In this document: one piece after another, positions 25,124-34,489 of the stretch
Position numbering within the stretch: position 1 is the first letter of the stretch
Layout of the letters: every line of letters starts with the position of its first letter
Source of the DNA: Crenobacter intestini
Lineage (GTDB): Bacteria > Pseudomonadota > Gammaproteobacteria > Burkholderiales > Chromobacteriaceae
Reading direction: 5' to 3'
Length of the DNA: 64,000 bases
Assembly: GCF_004919095.1 (NCBI RefSeq)
Contig: NZ_STGJ01000003.1
Coordinates: 124,001-188,000 of the forward strand
The notes under the pieces: generated by a model
Database searches by the model: none
Told to the model about the DNA's origin: nothing
The model's input: the letters and a program-made list of their open reading frames with translations, nothing else
Program-made: the position numbers and the translations under genes

Positions 25124-26890
25124 TTATGTGTTGCCGACCAGCGCGGCCAGCGGCAGCATCGCCTTGGCCCGCACGTATTCGCCCGGCGCGTCGCACAGCG
25201 GGGCGTGCGCCTTGTTGCCGAAGCTCTTCGGCGCGGTGACGTCCTTGCCCGAACGCGGCGCGAGCCACGCGTCCAAGTCCTTCCACCAGCTGCCCGGCAG
25301 GCTCTGTGCGCTCTCGAACCACGCGTCGGCGGTGGCCGGCTGCGCGTCGTTGACCCAGTAGTTGCGCTTGTCCTTGGTGACCGGGTTGATCGCGCCGGCG
25401 ATATGGCCGGATGCGCCGAGCACGAAGCGTTTCTCCGGCGCGCCCGTCAGGAAGGGCAGGCCCATGTAGGCGGACTTCCACGGCACGATATGGTCTTCGC
25501 GCGCGGCGAAGATGTAGACCGGGATGTCGATGCTGGCAACGTCGACCGGCTCGCCGCACAGGGTGAGGCTGCCCGGCCGGGTCAGCGCGTTGTTCAGGTA
25601 GAACTCGCGCAGGAAGGTGGTGTGCATCGGCAGCGGCAAATCGACCGAGTCGTTGTTCCAGTACAGAAGGTCGAACGGTGGCGGCGTCTTGCCCAGCATG
25701 TAGTTGTTGACGACGTAGTTCCAGATCAGGTCGTTGGCGCGCAAGGACGCGAAGGTGCGGCCGATTTCCTTGCCGCTGACGATGCCGCCCTGGTCGGCCT
25801 TGGCCTCGCGCTCGGCGACCAGCTTCTCGTCGATGAACATGCGGATCTCGCCCGGCTCGCTGTGGTCGATCAGGCTGGTCATGAAGATCGCGTTGTCGAC
25901 CTTGTGGATGCCCTTGGCCTTCATCACCGCGAGCGCGGTGGTCAGGATCACGCCGCCGATGCAAAAGCCCAGCGCGTTGACGGTGTCCTGGCGGGTGATG
26001 TCGCGCACGGTGTCGATGGCGGCGAACACGCCGTCCTCGACGTAGTTGTCCCACTTGAAGTGCTTCATGTCCGGGGTGGCCGAGCGCCACGACACCAGGA
26101 ACACGCGGTAGCCCTGCGCGACGAAGTGGCGGACCATCGAGTTTTCGGGCTGCAGGTCCATCAGGTAGAACTTGTTCACGCAAGGCGGCACGATCAAGAG
26201 CGGCTTCTCGTGCACCTTGTCGGTGGTCGGCGTGTACTGGATCAGCTCGATCAGCGCGTTGCGGAACACCACCTTGCCCGGCGTGGTCGCGATATTTTCG
26301 CCCAGTTCGAACTTGCTCTCGTCGGACATCGAGATATGGCCCTTCTCGATATCGGCGAGCATGTTCTTCATGCCCTCGACCAGGCTCTCGCCGCGCGTCT
26401 CGATCGCCTGCTTGATCACCTCGGGGTTGGTCAGCATGAAGTTGGTCGGCGCCATCGCGTCGATGTACTGGCGGGTGACGAAGGCGAGCTTTTCCTTCTC
26501 GTCGTCCGGCACCTGCGCCTTGTCGACCAGCTCGTTCATCCACTTGGCGGTCAGCAGGTAGCTTTGCTTGATGAAGCTGTAGAACGGGTGGTCGTTCCAC
26601 TCGGACGCGGCAAAACGCCTGTCGGCAGCCGGCGCGGGCGCCGCACCGGCGTTGCCCTGGCCGAGGAACTGCATCCACAGGCCCATCTGCTGCTGGTAGA
26701 GCTGCGTCTGCAGGTCGATCAGCTGGGTGGCGCCGCTGATCATCTGCTGCCAGCCCTGTTCGAGGGGGTTTTCCCCTTCGCTGCAGGTCCTGGCCGAGAT
26801 CGTGTTGACGAACTGCTGCATCCACTTCTGGTTCGCTTCGGTCAGGTTGGCGAAGAAACGGTCGAGCGATACGGGGGCTTCCTGGGTCAC
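25124..26890 (-). CDS. phaC: Class I polyhydroxyalkanoate synthase PhaC
   Basis: PhaC polymerises (R)-3-hydroxyacyl-CoA into PHA on the surface of storage granules. The 588-residue length fits class I enzymes. The nucleophile is in the lipase-like box GFCIGG, the catalytic Asp in [12 protein letters not shown], and the His in [12 protein letters not shown]; the PhaC N-terminal domain (about 60-230) includes [15 protein letters not shown]. The start is a GTG (26890) with a near-perfect AAGGAGG site 7 bases upstream, giving [13 protein letters not shown]; longer in-frame extensions lack conservation. phaA follows. Confidence 0.95.
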   Translation of the reverse strand: MTQEAPVSLDRFFANLTEANQKWMQQFVNTISARTCSEGENPLEQGWQQMISGATQLIDLQTQLYQQQMGLWMQFLGQGNAGAAPAPAADRRFAASEWNDHPFYSFIKQSYLLTAKWMNELVDKAQVPDDEKEKLAFVTRQYIDAMAPTNFMLTNPEVIKQAIETRGESLVEGMKNMLADIEKGHISMSDESKFELGENIATTPGKVVFRNALIELIQYTPTTDKVHEKPLLIVPPCVNKFYLMDLQPENSMVRHFVAQGYRVFLVSWRSATPDMKHFKWDNYVEDGVFAAIDTVRDITRQDTVNALGFCIGGVILTTALAVMKAKGIHKVDNAIFMTSLIDHSEPGEIRMFIDEKLVAEREAKADQGGIVSGKEIGRTFASLRANDLIWNYVVNNYMLGKTPPPFDLLYWNNDSVDLPLPMHTTFLREFYLNNALTRPGSLTLCGEPVDVASIDIPVYIFAAREDHIVPWKSAYMGLPFLTGAPEKRFVLGASGHIAGAINPVTKDKRNYWVNDAQPATADAWFESAQSLPGSWWKDLDAWLAPRSGKDVTAPKSFGNKAHAPLCDAPGEYVRAKAMLPLAALVGNT

Positions 26891-27123
26891 GCTTGTCCTC
26901 CTTGGTGTCGTAATGCCTGAATTCGTTGTTTGCTGCCGGCGTCCCGGGTTGGCCGGTGCACGCCGAGTGACCAATTCCAGAGTATCAATATTTCGATGAC
27001 AGGTTTACTTCGATGACGTTTTCATTGATGCGGCGCAAGCTGGGTGTTGCGGCGACGCACAAGCGGCGCGCCTCCCGCGCGTGCGCCGTGGGATAATCAG
27101 CAGATTGACCGGGGGAACGGAAC

Positions 27124-27777
27124 ATGAACGAACTTGACCTGGCCGGCCGCGCGGTGCGCCCGGCAAACATCTTCTGCATCGGGCGCAACTACGCGGCGCA
27201 CGCGGCCGAACTTGGCAACCCTGTGGAAGAGGAGCCGCTGGTGTTCCTCAAGCCGACTTCGGCGCTGTTGCCCGAGGGGCAGGCCATCGTGCTGCCGGCC
27301 TTCTCGTCCGACGTGCATTACGAGGCGGAACTGGTGCTCCTGATCGGCGAGGGCGGCAACGATATCGCCGAGGAAGACGCGCTTGCCCATGTCGCCGGCT
27401 ACGGACTGGGGCTGGACCTCACTTGCCGCGACGTGCAGAACGCCGCCAAGGCGCGCGGCCTGCCGTGGGCCAAGGGCAAGGGCTTTCGCGGCGCAGCCTG
27501 CGTGTCGTCCTTCGTGCCGGCCAGCAAGGTCGCCGCCCCGGGGATGCTCACCTTCACGCTCGACATCAACGGCGAGCGCCGGCAGACGGGCGACACCTCG
27601 CACATGCTGTTCCCGCCGGCGCGCCTGATTGCCTATCTGTCGCGCGTGTTCGGCCTGAGCGCGGGCGACCTTGTCTACACCGGCACGCCGGCGGGCGTTG
27701 CCGCGCTCAAGCCGGGCGACGCACTGCTGCTTGCGTTAGCGGGGGTGGTGCAGGCGAGCTGGCAGGTCGCCCGATGA
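27124..27777 (+). CDS. Fumarylacetoacetate hydrolase (FAH) family protein
   Basis: The 217-residue protein is a single FAH domain. Motifs are IFCIGRNYAAHAAELG, LVFLKPTSAL, and the metal-binding glutamates in DVHYEAELVLLIGE, followed by CRDVQ, WAKGKGF and LVYTGTPAGVAALKPGD. Small stand-alone members include acylpyruvases and oxaloacetate-related enzymes such as E. coli YcgM; the substrate cannot be fixed from sequence. The start follows GGGGGAACGGAAC. The stop overlaps the hslR start (ATGA), so the two genes are co-translated. The 233-base gap upstream, shared with divergent phaC, shows no obvious promoter element. Confidence 0.88.
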   Translation: MNELDLAGRAVRPANIFCIGRNYAAHAAELGNPVEEEPLVFLKPTSALLPEGQAIVLPAFSSDVHYEAELVLLIGEGGNDIAEEDALAHVAGYGLGLDLTCRDVQNAAKARGLPWAKGKGFRGAACVSSFVPASKVAAPGMLTFTLDINGERRQTGDTSHMLFPPARLIAYLSRVFGLSAGDLVYTGTPAGVAALKPGDALLLALAGVVQASWQVAR

Positions 27778-28166
27778 GCGCGGCGGACGAGGACAAGGTA
27801 CGTCTGGACAAGTGGCTGTGGGCGGCGCGCTTTTACAAGACGCGCGCGCTCGCCAACGAGGCGATCGAACTGGGCCGAGTCGAGATCGGCGGCGTGCGCG
27901 TCAAGCCTTCGCGCACGGTCAGGGTCGGCGACGTGATCACGCTGCGCTCGGGCGCGCTTCACTGGCAGCTGACGGTGCTCGCGCTGGCGGTGCAGCGGCG
28001 GCCGGCGGCCGAGGCGCGTCTCCTGTACCTTGAGGACGAGGCGGTGCGCGCCGAGCGCGAGGCGCGCCAGGCGCTGATCAAGGCCGAGCACGCCGGTCAG
28101 GCACATAGCGAAGGGCGGCCGACCAAGAAGGCCCGCCGCGCGCTCGAGCGCTGGCGCGAATCCTGA
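27774..28166 (+). CDS. hslR: Heat shock protein 15 (S4-domain RNA-binding protein HslR)
   Basis: HslR binds free 50S subunits carrying nascent chains after translation fails, and helps recycle them. The 130-residue protein has the S4 RNA-binding domain at the N-terminus: VRLDKWLWAARFYKTRALAN, then VEIGGVRVKPSRTVRVGDVI. The basic C-terminal tail (GRPTKKARRALERWRES) is typical. It is coupled to the upstream FAH-family gene by a four-base overlap. Confidence 0.92.
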   Translation: MSAADEDKVRLDKWLWAARFYKTRALANEAIELGRVEIGGVRVKPSRTVRVGDVITLRSGALHWQLTVLALAVQRRPAAEARLLYLEDEAVRAEREARQALIKAEHAGQAHSEGRPTKKARRALERWRES

Positions 28167-28216
28167 TGGCCTGCCTGCGGGGAGGCTAACCGTGCCGCCC
28201 GCGCGTGCTGCGGGCG

Positions 28217-28474
28217 TCAGGCGGCGGAGCGGGGCGTCTCCTCGCCCTGCAGCGCCTCGATCAGCCGGCTGCGCGACTGGATGTGGTGGTCGAAACGCCA
28301 GTCGCGCATCAGTTCCAGCGCGGCCTCGAAGTAGCGCATGTCGATCTCGTACAGCGTCCGCACGTCGAAGGCGTCGCCGTACTCGAGCGCGCGTGCGAGC
28401 GCCTTGAGGACCTCGACCTGTTCGGCGTCTTCGCCAGACTCGATGAAGTGGCGGATGCGTTTGGCTGCGTTCAT
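28217..28474 (-). CDS. Hypothetical 85-residue protein
   Basis: Not recognised. A small, acidic, mostly helical cytoplasmic protein: MNAAKRIRHFIESGEDAEQ, then ALARALEYGDAFDVRTLYEI and FEAALELMRDWRFDHHI. The spacing and repeated Ala-Leu helices could suggest a small helical-repeat or partner-binding protein. It is convergent with hslR and divergent from the MFS gene, so it forms its own unit; about 88 bases separate it from the MFS gene. A codon pattern like its neighbours makes it a likely real gene. Confidence 0.65.
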   Translation of the reverse strand: MNAAKRIRHFIESGEDAEQVEVLKALARALEYGDAFDVRTLYEIDMRYFEAALELMRDWRFDHHIQSRSRLIEALQGEETPRSAA

Positions 28475-28562
28475 GCGCGGACTCCCTTGGTGGCCGCTGG
28501 GCCGACCTCATGGTTATGGACGACGCGCGGCGCGCTGTCAGCCGCCCTTATAATCCCGTCCC

Positions 28563-29723
28563 ATGAATCCCTCTGTCTCCCTCGCGCCGTTCGCGGCGTT
28601 CTATTTCGCCTATTTCGCCTTCCTCGGCCTGTTTTCGCCGTTCTGGGGGCCGTACCTTGCGTCGCTGTCGTTTTCCGCGTGGCAGATCTCGGTGCTGATT
28701 TCCCTGTCCACCTTCGCGCGTATCGTCGCGCCCGGCCTGTGGGGGGCGCTGGCCGACCACCTGGGGTGGCGCCGGCCCATCATCGTCGCGACCTCGCTCG
28801 CCGCCGCCGGCCTTTTCGCGCTGGTGGGCGTGCGCAGCGACTTTGACTGGCTGTTCGGCTCGCTCGCGCTCGCGCTGTTCTTCTGGGCCGCGCCGCTGCC
28901 GCTGGTCGAGGCGGGCACCGCCGAGCTGACCCGCGGCTCGCCCGGGCGTTACAGCCGGGTGAGACTGTGGGGGTCGGTCGGCTTCATCGTGCTGTCGGTC
29001 GGCGCGGGCTTCCTGCTCGATACGCTGGGCATCGCCGCCTTGCCGTGGCTCGCCACCGCGACGCTGGTCGCGGTGGCCGGTGCCGCGTGCGCGCTGCCCG
29101 AGGTCGCGCCGCCCAAGCGTGCCGGGCCCAGGGCGCCGATCGGCCGGGTGCTCTCGCAGCGGCCGGTGCTTGCGCTGTTCGCCGTGGTGTTCCTGATGGC
29201 GTTCGCGCACGGCCCTTACTACGTGTTCTATTCGATCGCGCTGGAAGGGGCGGGTTACCCGCGCGACGCGGTCGGCCTGCTGTGGGCGGCCGGCGTCGGC
29301 GCCGAGGTGCTGATGTTCTGGCTGATGCCGCGCCTCACCGCGCGCTGGCCGGCGGCGAGGCTGATGCAGCTCTCGCTGGCGGCCGCGGTGCTGCGCTTCG
29401 CGCTGATCGCCTCGGCGCTGTCGTCGCCCGCGCTCGCGATCTTCGCGCAACTCATGCACGGGCTGACCTTCGGCGTGCATCACGCGGCGGCGGTCGCGCT
29501 GCTGCACGACGCCTTCGAGCCGCACCAGCGCGCCCGCGCGCAAGGGCTCTACATCGTCGCCGGCTTCGGCGTCGGCGGCAGCCTGGGCGGGCTCGCCAGC
29601 GGCGTGCTGTGGCCGGTAGGCGGCGCGCCGCTGGTGTTTGGCGTAAGCGCACTGGCGGCGCTGGCCGCCTGTGCGCTGGGCTGGCGTTCGCTGGCGCCTC
29701 GAGACCCTGATTGCGTAAATTAG
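28563..29723 (+). CDS. MFS transporter, HcaT/LacY-like (MFS_1_like)
   Basis: The 386-residue protein has about 12 hydrophobic helices. The N-terminal half has FFAYFAFLGLFSPFWGPYL-like aromatic content (FYFAYFAFLGLFSPFWGPYL), SFSAWQISVLISLSTFARIV, and the inter-helix motif GALADHLGWRRP (the MFS A-motif). It is most like the phenylpropionate/nucleoside permease group (HcaT, LacY relatives). The substrate is unknown: no catabolic genes are nearby. A 172-base gap separates it from leuC. Confidence 0.82.
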   Translation: MNPSVSLAPFAAFYFAYFAFLGLFSPFWGPYLASLSFSAWQISVLISLSTFARIVAPGLWGALADHLGWRRPIIVATSLAAAGLFALVGVRSDFDWLFGSLALALFFWAAPLPLVEAGTAELTRGSPGRYSRVRLWGSVGFIVLSVGAGFLLDTLGIAALPWLATATLVAVAGAACALPEVAPPKRAGPRAPIGRVLSQRPVLALFAVVFLMAFAHGPYYVFYSIALEGAGYPRDAVGLLWAAGVGAEVLMFWLMPRLTARWPAARLMQLSLAAAVLRFALIASALSSPALAIFAQLMHGLTFGVHHAAAVALLHDAFEPHQRARAQGLYIVAGFGVGGSLGGLASGVLWPVGGAPLVFGVSALAALAACALGWRSLAPRDPDCVN

Positions 29724-29895
29724 ACGGTGTGTCCATTTTTCGGACAGGCTGTCCAATCGGGTGCAAGCCTTGTCTGGCAAGGGTTTGCCCTAGGGTGTGA
29801 CGATGCTTTTGCAGTGCGGAATATGGTGCTTGTAACAGGGTTGGACGCTATGACAGAATGGCTTATCCAGATTGCAAACCGATGACGACAAGACC

Positions 29896-31305
29896 ATGAG
29901 CGCACAAACCCTGTACGACAAGTTGTGGGCCTCGCATGTGGTGCGCGAGGAGGCGGACGGCACCTGTCTGCTGTATATCGACCGCCACCTGGTGCACGAG
30001 GTGACCAGCCCGCAGGCCTTCGAAGGGCTGAAACTGGCGAACCGTCCGTTGTGGCGCAAGGACTCGGTGGTGTCGACCGCCGACCACAACACGCCGACCG
30101 ACCACTGGGACCAGGGCATCCAGGACCCGATCTCGCGGCTGCAGGTCGAGACGCTGGACGCCAATATCGGCGAGTTCGGCGCGCGCGCGTACTTCCCGTT
30201 CAAGGACCCGGGCCAGGGCATCGTCCACGTGATGGGGCCGGAGCAGGGCGCGACGCTGCCGGGGATGACCGTGGTGTGCGGCGACAGCCACACCTCGACC
30301 CACGGCGCGTTCGGCGCGCTCGCGCACGGCATCGGTACCTCCGAGGTCGAGCATGTGATGGCGACGCAGTGCCTGGTCGCCAAGAAGTCGAAGAACATGC
30401 GGGTGGCCGTGACCGGCAAGCTGGGCGACGGCGTGACCGCCAAGGACGTCGCGCTGGCGGTGATCGGCGTGATCGGCACCGCCGGCGGCACCGGCTACGC
30501 GATCGAGTTTGCCGGCGAGGCGATCGCCGGCCTGTCGGTGGAAGGCCGGATGACGCTTTGCAATATGGCGATCGAGGCCGGCGCGCGTTCGGGCCTGGTC
30601 GCAGTCGACGACAAGACCATCGCCTACGTGAAGGACCGTCCGCTCTCGCCCAAGGGCGAGGCGTGGGACAAGGCCGTCGCCTACTGGCGCACGCTGGTGT
30701 CGGATGCGGGCGCGCAGTTCGACCACGAGGTGGTGCTCGACGGCGCGGCCATCGTCCCGCAACTGACCTGGGGCACTTCGCCCGAGATGGTCGTCGGCAT
30801 CGACGGCAAGGTGCCGGACCCGGCCGAGGAGACTGATCCGGTCAAGCGCGCCGGCATGGCGCGTGCGCTCGAGTACATGGGCCTCACCGCCGGCACGCCG
30901 ATGCAGGATATCGGCGTCGACGTGGTGTTCATCGGCTCGTGCACCAACTCGCGCATCGAGGACTTGCGCGAGGCGGCCAGCGTCGCCCGCGGCCGCCAGA
31001 AGGCCGCCACCGTCAAGCGCGTGCTGGTGGTGCCGGGCTCCGGCCTCGTCAAGCGCCAGGCCGAGGCCGAGGGGCTGGACAAGGTGTTCACCGAGGCCGG
31101 CTTCGAATGGCGCGAGCCGGGCTGCTCGATGTGCCTGGCGATGAACGCCGACAGGCTCGCGAGCGGCGAGCGCTGCGCGTCGACGTCGAACCGCAACTTC
31201 GAAGGCCGGCAGGGGCAGGGCGGGCGCACCCACCTGGTCAGCCCGGCGATGGCCGCCGCCGCCGCGGTAACCGGCCGCTTCGCCGACGTGAGGGCGCTCG
31301 CATGA
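29896..31305 (+). CDS. leuC: 3-isopropylmalate dehydratase large subunit
   Basis: LeuC with LeuD isomerises 2- to 3-isopropylmalate through a [4Fe-4S] cluster. The 469-residue protein has the aconitase-family segments [34 protein letters not shown], and the cluster cysteines in [14 protein letters not shown] and [15 protein letters not shown]. The ATG at 29896 gives [16 protein letters not shown], the usual N-terminus; its Shine-Dalgarno sequence is weak. The stop overlaps the start of the small lipoprotein gene (ATGA). The 172-base leader has TGTCC/GGACA/TGTCC half-sites at 29730-29754 that might bind a regulator. Confidence 0.96.
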   Translation: MSAQTLYDKLWASHVVREEADGTCLLYIDRHLVHEVTSPQAFEGLKLANRPLWRKDSVVSTADHNTPTDHWDQGIQDPISRLQVETLDANIGEFGARAYFPFKDPGQGIVHVMGPEQGATLPGMTVVCGDSHTSTHGAFGALAHGIGTSEVEHVMATQCLVAKKSKNMRVAVTGKLGDGVTAKDVALAVIGVIGTAGGTGYAIEFAGEAIAGLSVEGRMTLCNMAIEAGARSGLVAVDDKTIAYVKDRPLSPKGEAWDKAVAYWRTLVSDAGAQFDHEVVLDGAAIVPQLTWGTSPEMVVGIDGKVPDPAEETDPVKRAGMARALEYMGLTAGTPMQDIGVDVVFIGSCTNSRIEDLREAASVARGRQKAATVKRVLVVPGSGLVKRQAEAEGLDKVFTEAGFEWREPGCSMCLAMNADRLASGERCASTSNRNFEGRQGQGGRTHLVSPAMAAAAAVTGRFADVRALA

Positions 31306-31445
31306 AGCGTCTGGGCAGCCTTTTCTTCCTGTTCGCGTCGGTGCTGGCCACCGGCTGCAACACCGTGCAGGGCATGGGGCAGGACATCCAGAAGGGCGGG
31401 CAGGTGATCAGCAACACCGCCCGCGACGTCGCCAACAAGTTCTGA
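31302..31445 (+). CDS. Entericidin A/B-like small lipoprotein
   Basis: A 47-residue lipoprotein: signal [19 protein letters not shown] with lipobox ATGC (Cys19), then a short amphipathic mature part [19 protein letters not shown] ending DVANKF. This is the entericidin EcnA/EcnB family pattern; in enterics EcnA and EcnB form an antidote/toxin pair with a role in stationary-phase lysis. Only one member is present here. It overlaps the leuC stop by four bases and ends 11 bases before leuD, so it is inside the leucine operon; such an insertion is seen in other beta-proteobacteria by my recollection. Confidence 0.88.
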   Translation: MKRLGSLFFLFASVLATGCNTVQGMGQDIQKGGQVISNTARDVANKF

Positions 31446-31456
31446 CGGGATACGCC

Positions 31457-32095
31457 ATGAAAGCATTCACCACCCTGGACGCCCTGGTGTGTCCGCTTGA
31501 TCGCGCCAACGTCGACACCGACGCGATCATCCCCAAGCAGTTCCTCAAGTCGATCAAGCGTTCCGGCTTCGGCCCCAACCTGTTCGACGAATGGCGCTAC
31601 CTCGACCACGGCGAGCCGGGCATGGACAACGCCGCGCGGCCGCAGAACCCGGACTTCGTGCTCAACTTCCCGCGCTACCGGGGCGCCGAGATCCTGCTCG
31701 CCCGCGAGAACTTCGGCTGCGGCTCGAGCCGCGAGCACGCGCCGTGGGCGCTGGACGACTACGGCTTCCGTGTGGTTATCGCGCCGTCGTTCGCCGACAT
31801 CTTTTTCAGCAACAGCTACAAGAACGGCCTGTTGCCCATCGTGCTGCCGGCCGAGGTGGTCGACCGCCTGTTCGCCGAGTGCGAGGCGAACGAAGGCTAC
31901 CGGCTGACGGTCGACTTGCCCGCGCAGCAGGTGGTGACGCCGGACGGCACCGCCTTCGGCTTCGAGATCACCGAACACCGCAAACGCTGCCTGCTGGGCG
32001 GCCTCGACGAGATCGGCCTCACCCTGCTGCACGCGGCGGACATCCGCGCGTTCGAAGAGAAGCGCCGCGCCGAGCAACCCTGGCTGTTCGCCTAA
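31457..32095 (+). CDS. leuD: 3-isopropylmalate dehydratase small subunit
   Basis: LeuD is the swivel-domain partner of LeuC. The 212-residue protein has the family start [21 protein letters not shown], the active-site segment [16 protein letters not shown] and the C-terminal [17 protein letters not shown]. It follows the entericidin-like gene by 11 bases and precedes leuB by 23, in one operon. Confidence 0.96.
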   Translation: MKAFTTLDALVCPLDRANVDTDAIIPKQFLKSIKRSGFGPNLFDEWRYLDHGEPGMDNAARPQNPDFVLNFPRYRGAEILLARENFGCGSSREHAPWALDDYGFRVVIAPSFADIFFSNSYKNGLLPIVLPAEVVDRLFAECEANEGYRLTVDLPAQQVVTPDGTAFGFEITEHRKRCLLGGLDEIGLTLLHAADIRAFEEKRRAEQPWLFA

Positions 32096-32118
32096 GACAG
32101 GTTTCAAGGAGAATCCAT

Positions 32119-33186
32119 ATGAAGAAAATCGCCATCCTGCCAGGCGACGGCATCGGCCCGGAAATCATCGCGCAGGCCGTGCGCGTGCTCGAAGTGCTCA
32201 AGCGCGACGGCCTGGCCATCGAGTGGTCGTTCGCGCCGCTGGGCGGCGCCGCGGTCGACGAGTTCGGCTCGCCTTACCCGTCGCTCACGCAGAACCTCGC
32301 CCGCGAAGCCGACGCCATCTTGCTGGGCGCGGTCGGCGGCCCGCAGTACGACACGCTGGACCGTCCGCTGCGCCCCGAGCGCGGCCTCTTGGCGATCCGC
32401 AAGGATCTGAACCTGTTCGCCAACCTGCGTCCGGCCATTCTCTACCCCGAGCTCGCCAACGCGTCGACCCTCAAGCCCGAGGTGGTCTCCGGTCTCGACA
32501 TCCTGATCATCCGCGAGCTGACTGGCGACATTTACTTCGGCCAGCCGCGCGGCATCGCGGTGAACGAGCTGGGCGAGCGCGAGGCGTACAACACCATGCG
32601 CTACAGCGAGGGCGAGATCCGCCGCATCGCGCATGTCGCGTTCGCTGCCGCCATGAAGCGCGGCAAGAAGCTCTGTTCGGTGGACAAGGCCAACGTGCTG
32701 GAGACCACCGAGTTCTGGAAGGAGGTCATGATCGACGTCGCGCGCGAGTACCCGGAAGTGGAACTCACGCACATGTACGTCGACAACGCGGCGATGCAGC
32801 TGGTGCGCAGGCCCAAGCAGTTCGACGTGATGGTCACCGGCAACATCTTCGGCGACATCCTGTCGGACGAGGCGTCGATGCTGACCGGCTCGATCGGCAT
32901 GCTGCCCTCGGCCTCGCTCGACGAGAAGGGCAAGGGCCTGTACGAGCCCTCGCACGGCTCGGCGCCGGACATCGCCGGCAAGAACCTCGCCAACCCCCTG
33001 GCGACCATCCTGTCCGCCGCGATGATGCTGCGTTACAGTCTGGGAGAAGAGACCGCGGCAGTACGCGTCGAGGACGCGGTGAAGAAGGTGCTCGCCCAGG
33101 GGCTGCGCACCGCCGACATCTTCGAGGCCGGTTGCGAGAAGGTCAGCTGCTCGGGCATGGGCGACGCGGTGGTCGCGGCGCTGTAA
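32119..33186 (+). CDS. leuB: 3-isopropylmalate dehydrogenase
   Basis: LeuB oxidises and decarboxylates 3-isopropylmalate with NAD+. The protein of 355 residues starts [16 protein letters not shown], has the substrate loop [11 protein letters not shown], the [13 protein letters not shown] segment, catalytic [16 protein letters not shown], and the metal-binding [14 protein letters not shown]. An AAGGAG site precedes the ATG. The frame is open far upstream without conservation. leuA is not in the window. A palindromic intergenic repeat follows before asd. Confidence 0.96.
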   Translation: MKKIAILPGDGIGPEIIAQAVRVLEVLKRDGLAIEWSFAPLGGAAVDEFGSPYPSLTQNLAREADAILLGAVGGPQYDTLDRPLRPERGLLAIRKDLNLFANLRPAILYPELANASTLKPEVVSGLDILIIRELTGDIYFGQPRGIAVNELGEREAYNTMRYSEGEIRRIAHVAFAAAMKRGKKLCSVDKANVLETTEFWKEVMIDVAREYPEVELTHMYVDNAAMQLVRRPKQFDVMVTGNIFGDILSDEASMLTGSIGMLPSASLDEKGKGLYEPSHGSAPDIAGKNLANPLATILSAAMMLRYSLGEETAAVRVEDAVKKVLAQGLRTADIFEAGCEKVSCSGMGDAVVAAL

Positions 33187-33205
33187 ATGGCCGGGTGGCG
33201 TGCCT

Positions 33206-33238
33206 GGTGGGTTACGGCCTGCGGCCTAACCCACCCTA
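33206..33238. repeat. Intergenic palindromic repeat between leuB and asd
   Basis: GGTGGGTTA (33206-33214) and TAACCCACC (33227-33235) pair, with inner GGCC/GGCC (33216-33219, 33223-33226) around TGC and one bulged C, followed by CTAC. Palindromes of this type (GTAGGGTGGGTTA...TAACCCACC) are dispersed intergenic repeats in many proteobacterial genomes by my recollection. No T-run follows. Confidence 0.6.
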
Positions 33239-33301
33239 CACGGTACGCGGCCAGGCTACTGGCACACACAAGAATTCATTGGGATCAAAGAGAGAAAGAC
33301 G

Positions 33302-34414
33302 ATGAGAGCAGGTTTTGTAGGCTGGCGCGGGATGGTGGGCTCGGTGCTGATGCAGCGCATGCGCGAGGAGAACGATTTCGCGGTGATCACCGAGCCGGTG
33401 TTCTTCACCACCAGCAATGTGGGCGGCAAGGGCCCGGATATCGGCCGCGACGTGCCGGCGCTGAAGGACGCGAAAGACATCGACGCACTGAAGGCGATGG
33501 ACGTGATCGTCACCTGCCAGGGAGGCGACTACACGGGCGAGATCTACCCCAAGCTGCGCGCGGCCGGCTGGAAGGGCTACTGGATCGACGCGGCGTCCAC
33601 GCTGCGCATGAGTGACGACGCGGTGATTATCCTCGACCCGGTCAACCGCACGGTGATCGACGACGCGCTCTCGCGCGGCGTGAAGGACTACGTCGGCGGC
33701 AACTGCACGGTGTCGCTGATGCTGATGGCGCTGGGCGGGCTGTTCCAGAACGACCATGTCGAGTGGGTCACCTCGATGACCTACCAGGCGGCTTCCGGTG
33801 CCGGCGCGCAGAACATGCGCGAGCTGCTCAACGGCATGGGCGCGGTCAACGCCGAGGTCAAGGATCTCTTGGCCAACCCGGCCTCGGCGATTCTCGATAT
33901 CGACCGCAAGGTATCCGACTTCCTGCGCTCGGACGAATTCCCGAGCCAGAACTTCGGCGTGCCGCTGGCCGGCAGCCTGATCCCGTGGATCGACAAGGAC
34001 CTCGGTAACGGCCAGTCGAAGGAAGAGTGGAAGGGCGGCGTCGAGACCAACAAGATCCTCGGCCGCAGCGCGAACCCGGTGCCGGTCGACGGCCTGTGCG
34101 TGCGCGTCGGTGCGATGCGCTGCCACAGCCAGGCGCTGACCATCAAGCTGAAGAACGACATTCCGCTGGATGAGATCGAAGCCATGCTCGCCGCGGCCAA
34201 CCCGTGGGCGAAGGTGGTGCCGAATACCCGCGAGGCGTCGATGAAGGAACTGACCCCGGCGGCGGTCACCGGCACACTGGTGACGCCGGTCGGCCGCCTG
34301 CGCAAGATGGCGATGGGCGGCGACTACCTGTCGGCGTTCACCGTCGGTGACCAGCTGCTATGGGGCGCGGCCGAGCCGCTGCGCCGCATGTTGCGCATCC
34401 TGATCGAGCGCTGA
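33302..34414 (+). CDS. asd: Aspartate-semialdehyde dehydrogenase
   Basis: Asd makes aspartate semialdehyde from aspartyl phosphate, the branch point to lysine, diaminopimelate, threonine and methionine. The 370-residue protein is the gamma/beta-proteobacterial type: [17 protein letters not shown] at the N-terminus and the active-site Cys135 in [15 protein letters not shown], with the basic substrate-binding part and HSQALTIKL (His) in the C-terminal half. It follows leuB after the intergenic repeat. A second, shorter paralogue follows directly. Confidence 0.96.
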   Translation: MRAGFVGWRGMVGSVLMQRMREENDFAVITEPVFFTTSNVGGKGPDIGRDVPALKDAKDIDALKAMDVIVTCQGGDYTGEIYPKLRAAGWKGYWIDAASTLRMSDDAVIILDPVNRTVIDDALSRGVKDYVGGNCTVSLMLMALGGLFQNDHVEWVTSMTYQAASGAGAQNMRELLNGMGAVNAEVKDLLANPASAILDIDRKVSDFLRSDEFPSQNFGVPLAGSLIPWIDKDLGNGQSKEEWKGGVETNKILGRSANPVPVDGLCVRVGAMRCHSQALTIKLKNDIPLDEIEAMLAAANPWAKVVPNTREASMKELTPAAVTGTLVTPVGRLRKMAMGGDYLSAFTVGDQLLWGAAEPLRRMLRILIER

Positions 34415-34447
34415 ACGGCTACAATGGCCGCCTGTGCTTGAACCCCC

Positions 34448-34479
34448 GAAAGGCGCTGCGGCGCCTTTCCTGCTTTTTC
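34448..34479 (+). terminator. Possible terminator or attenuator after asd
   Basis: GAAAGGCGC (34448-34456) pairs with GCGCCTTTC (34461-34469) around TGCG, and a T5 run follows a short gap later (34474-34478). The T-run is displaced by four bases, so the terminator may be leaky. It lies just before the ribosome site of the asd paralogue. Confidence 0.55.
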
Positions 34480-34489
34480 GGAGACAAAA

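Noticed and set aside
25112-26920. Long open frame opposite phaC (about 600 codons, plus strand)
   Set aside because: The high-GC codon pattern of phaC leaves the opposite strand open; the frame has no ribosome site or family motif, whereas phaC is a clear gene.
29803-29835. Short frame MLLQCGIWCL before leuC as a leucine leader peptide
   Set aside because: It has only three Leu codons, not clustered, and no alternative terminator hairpin follows, so attenuation is not supported.
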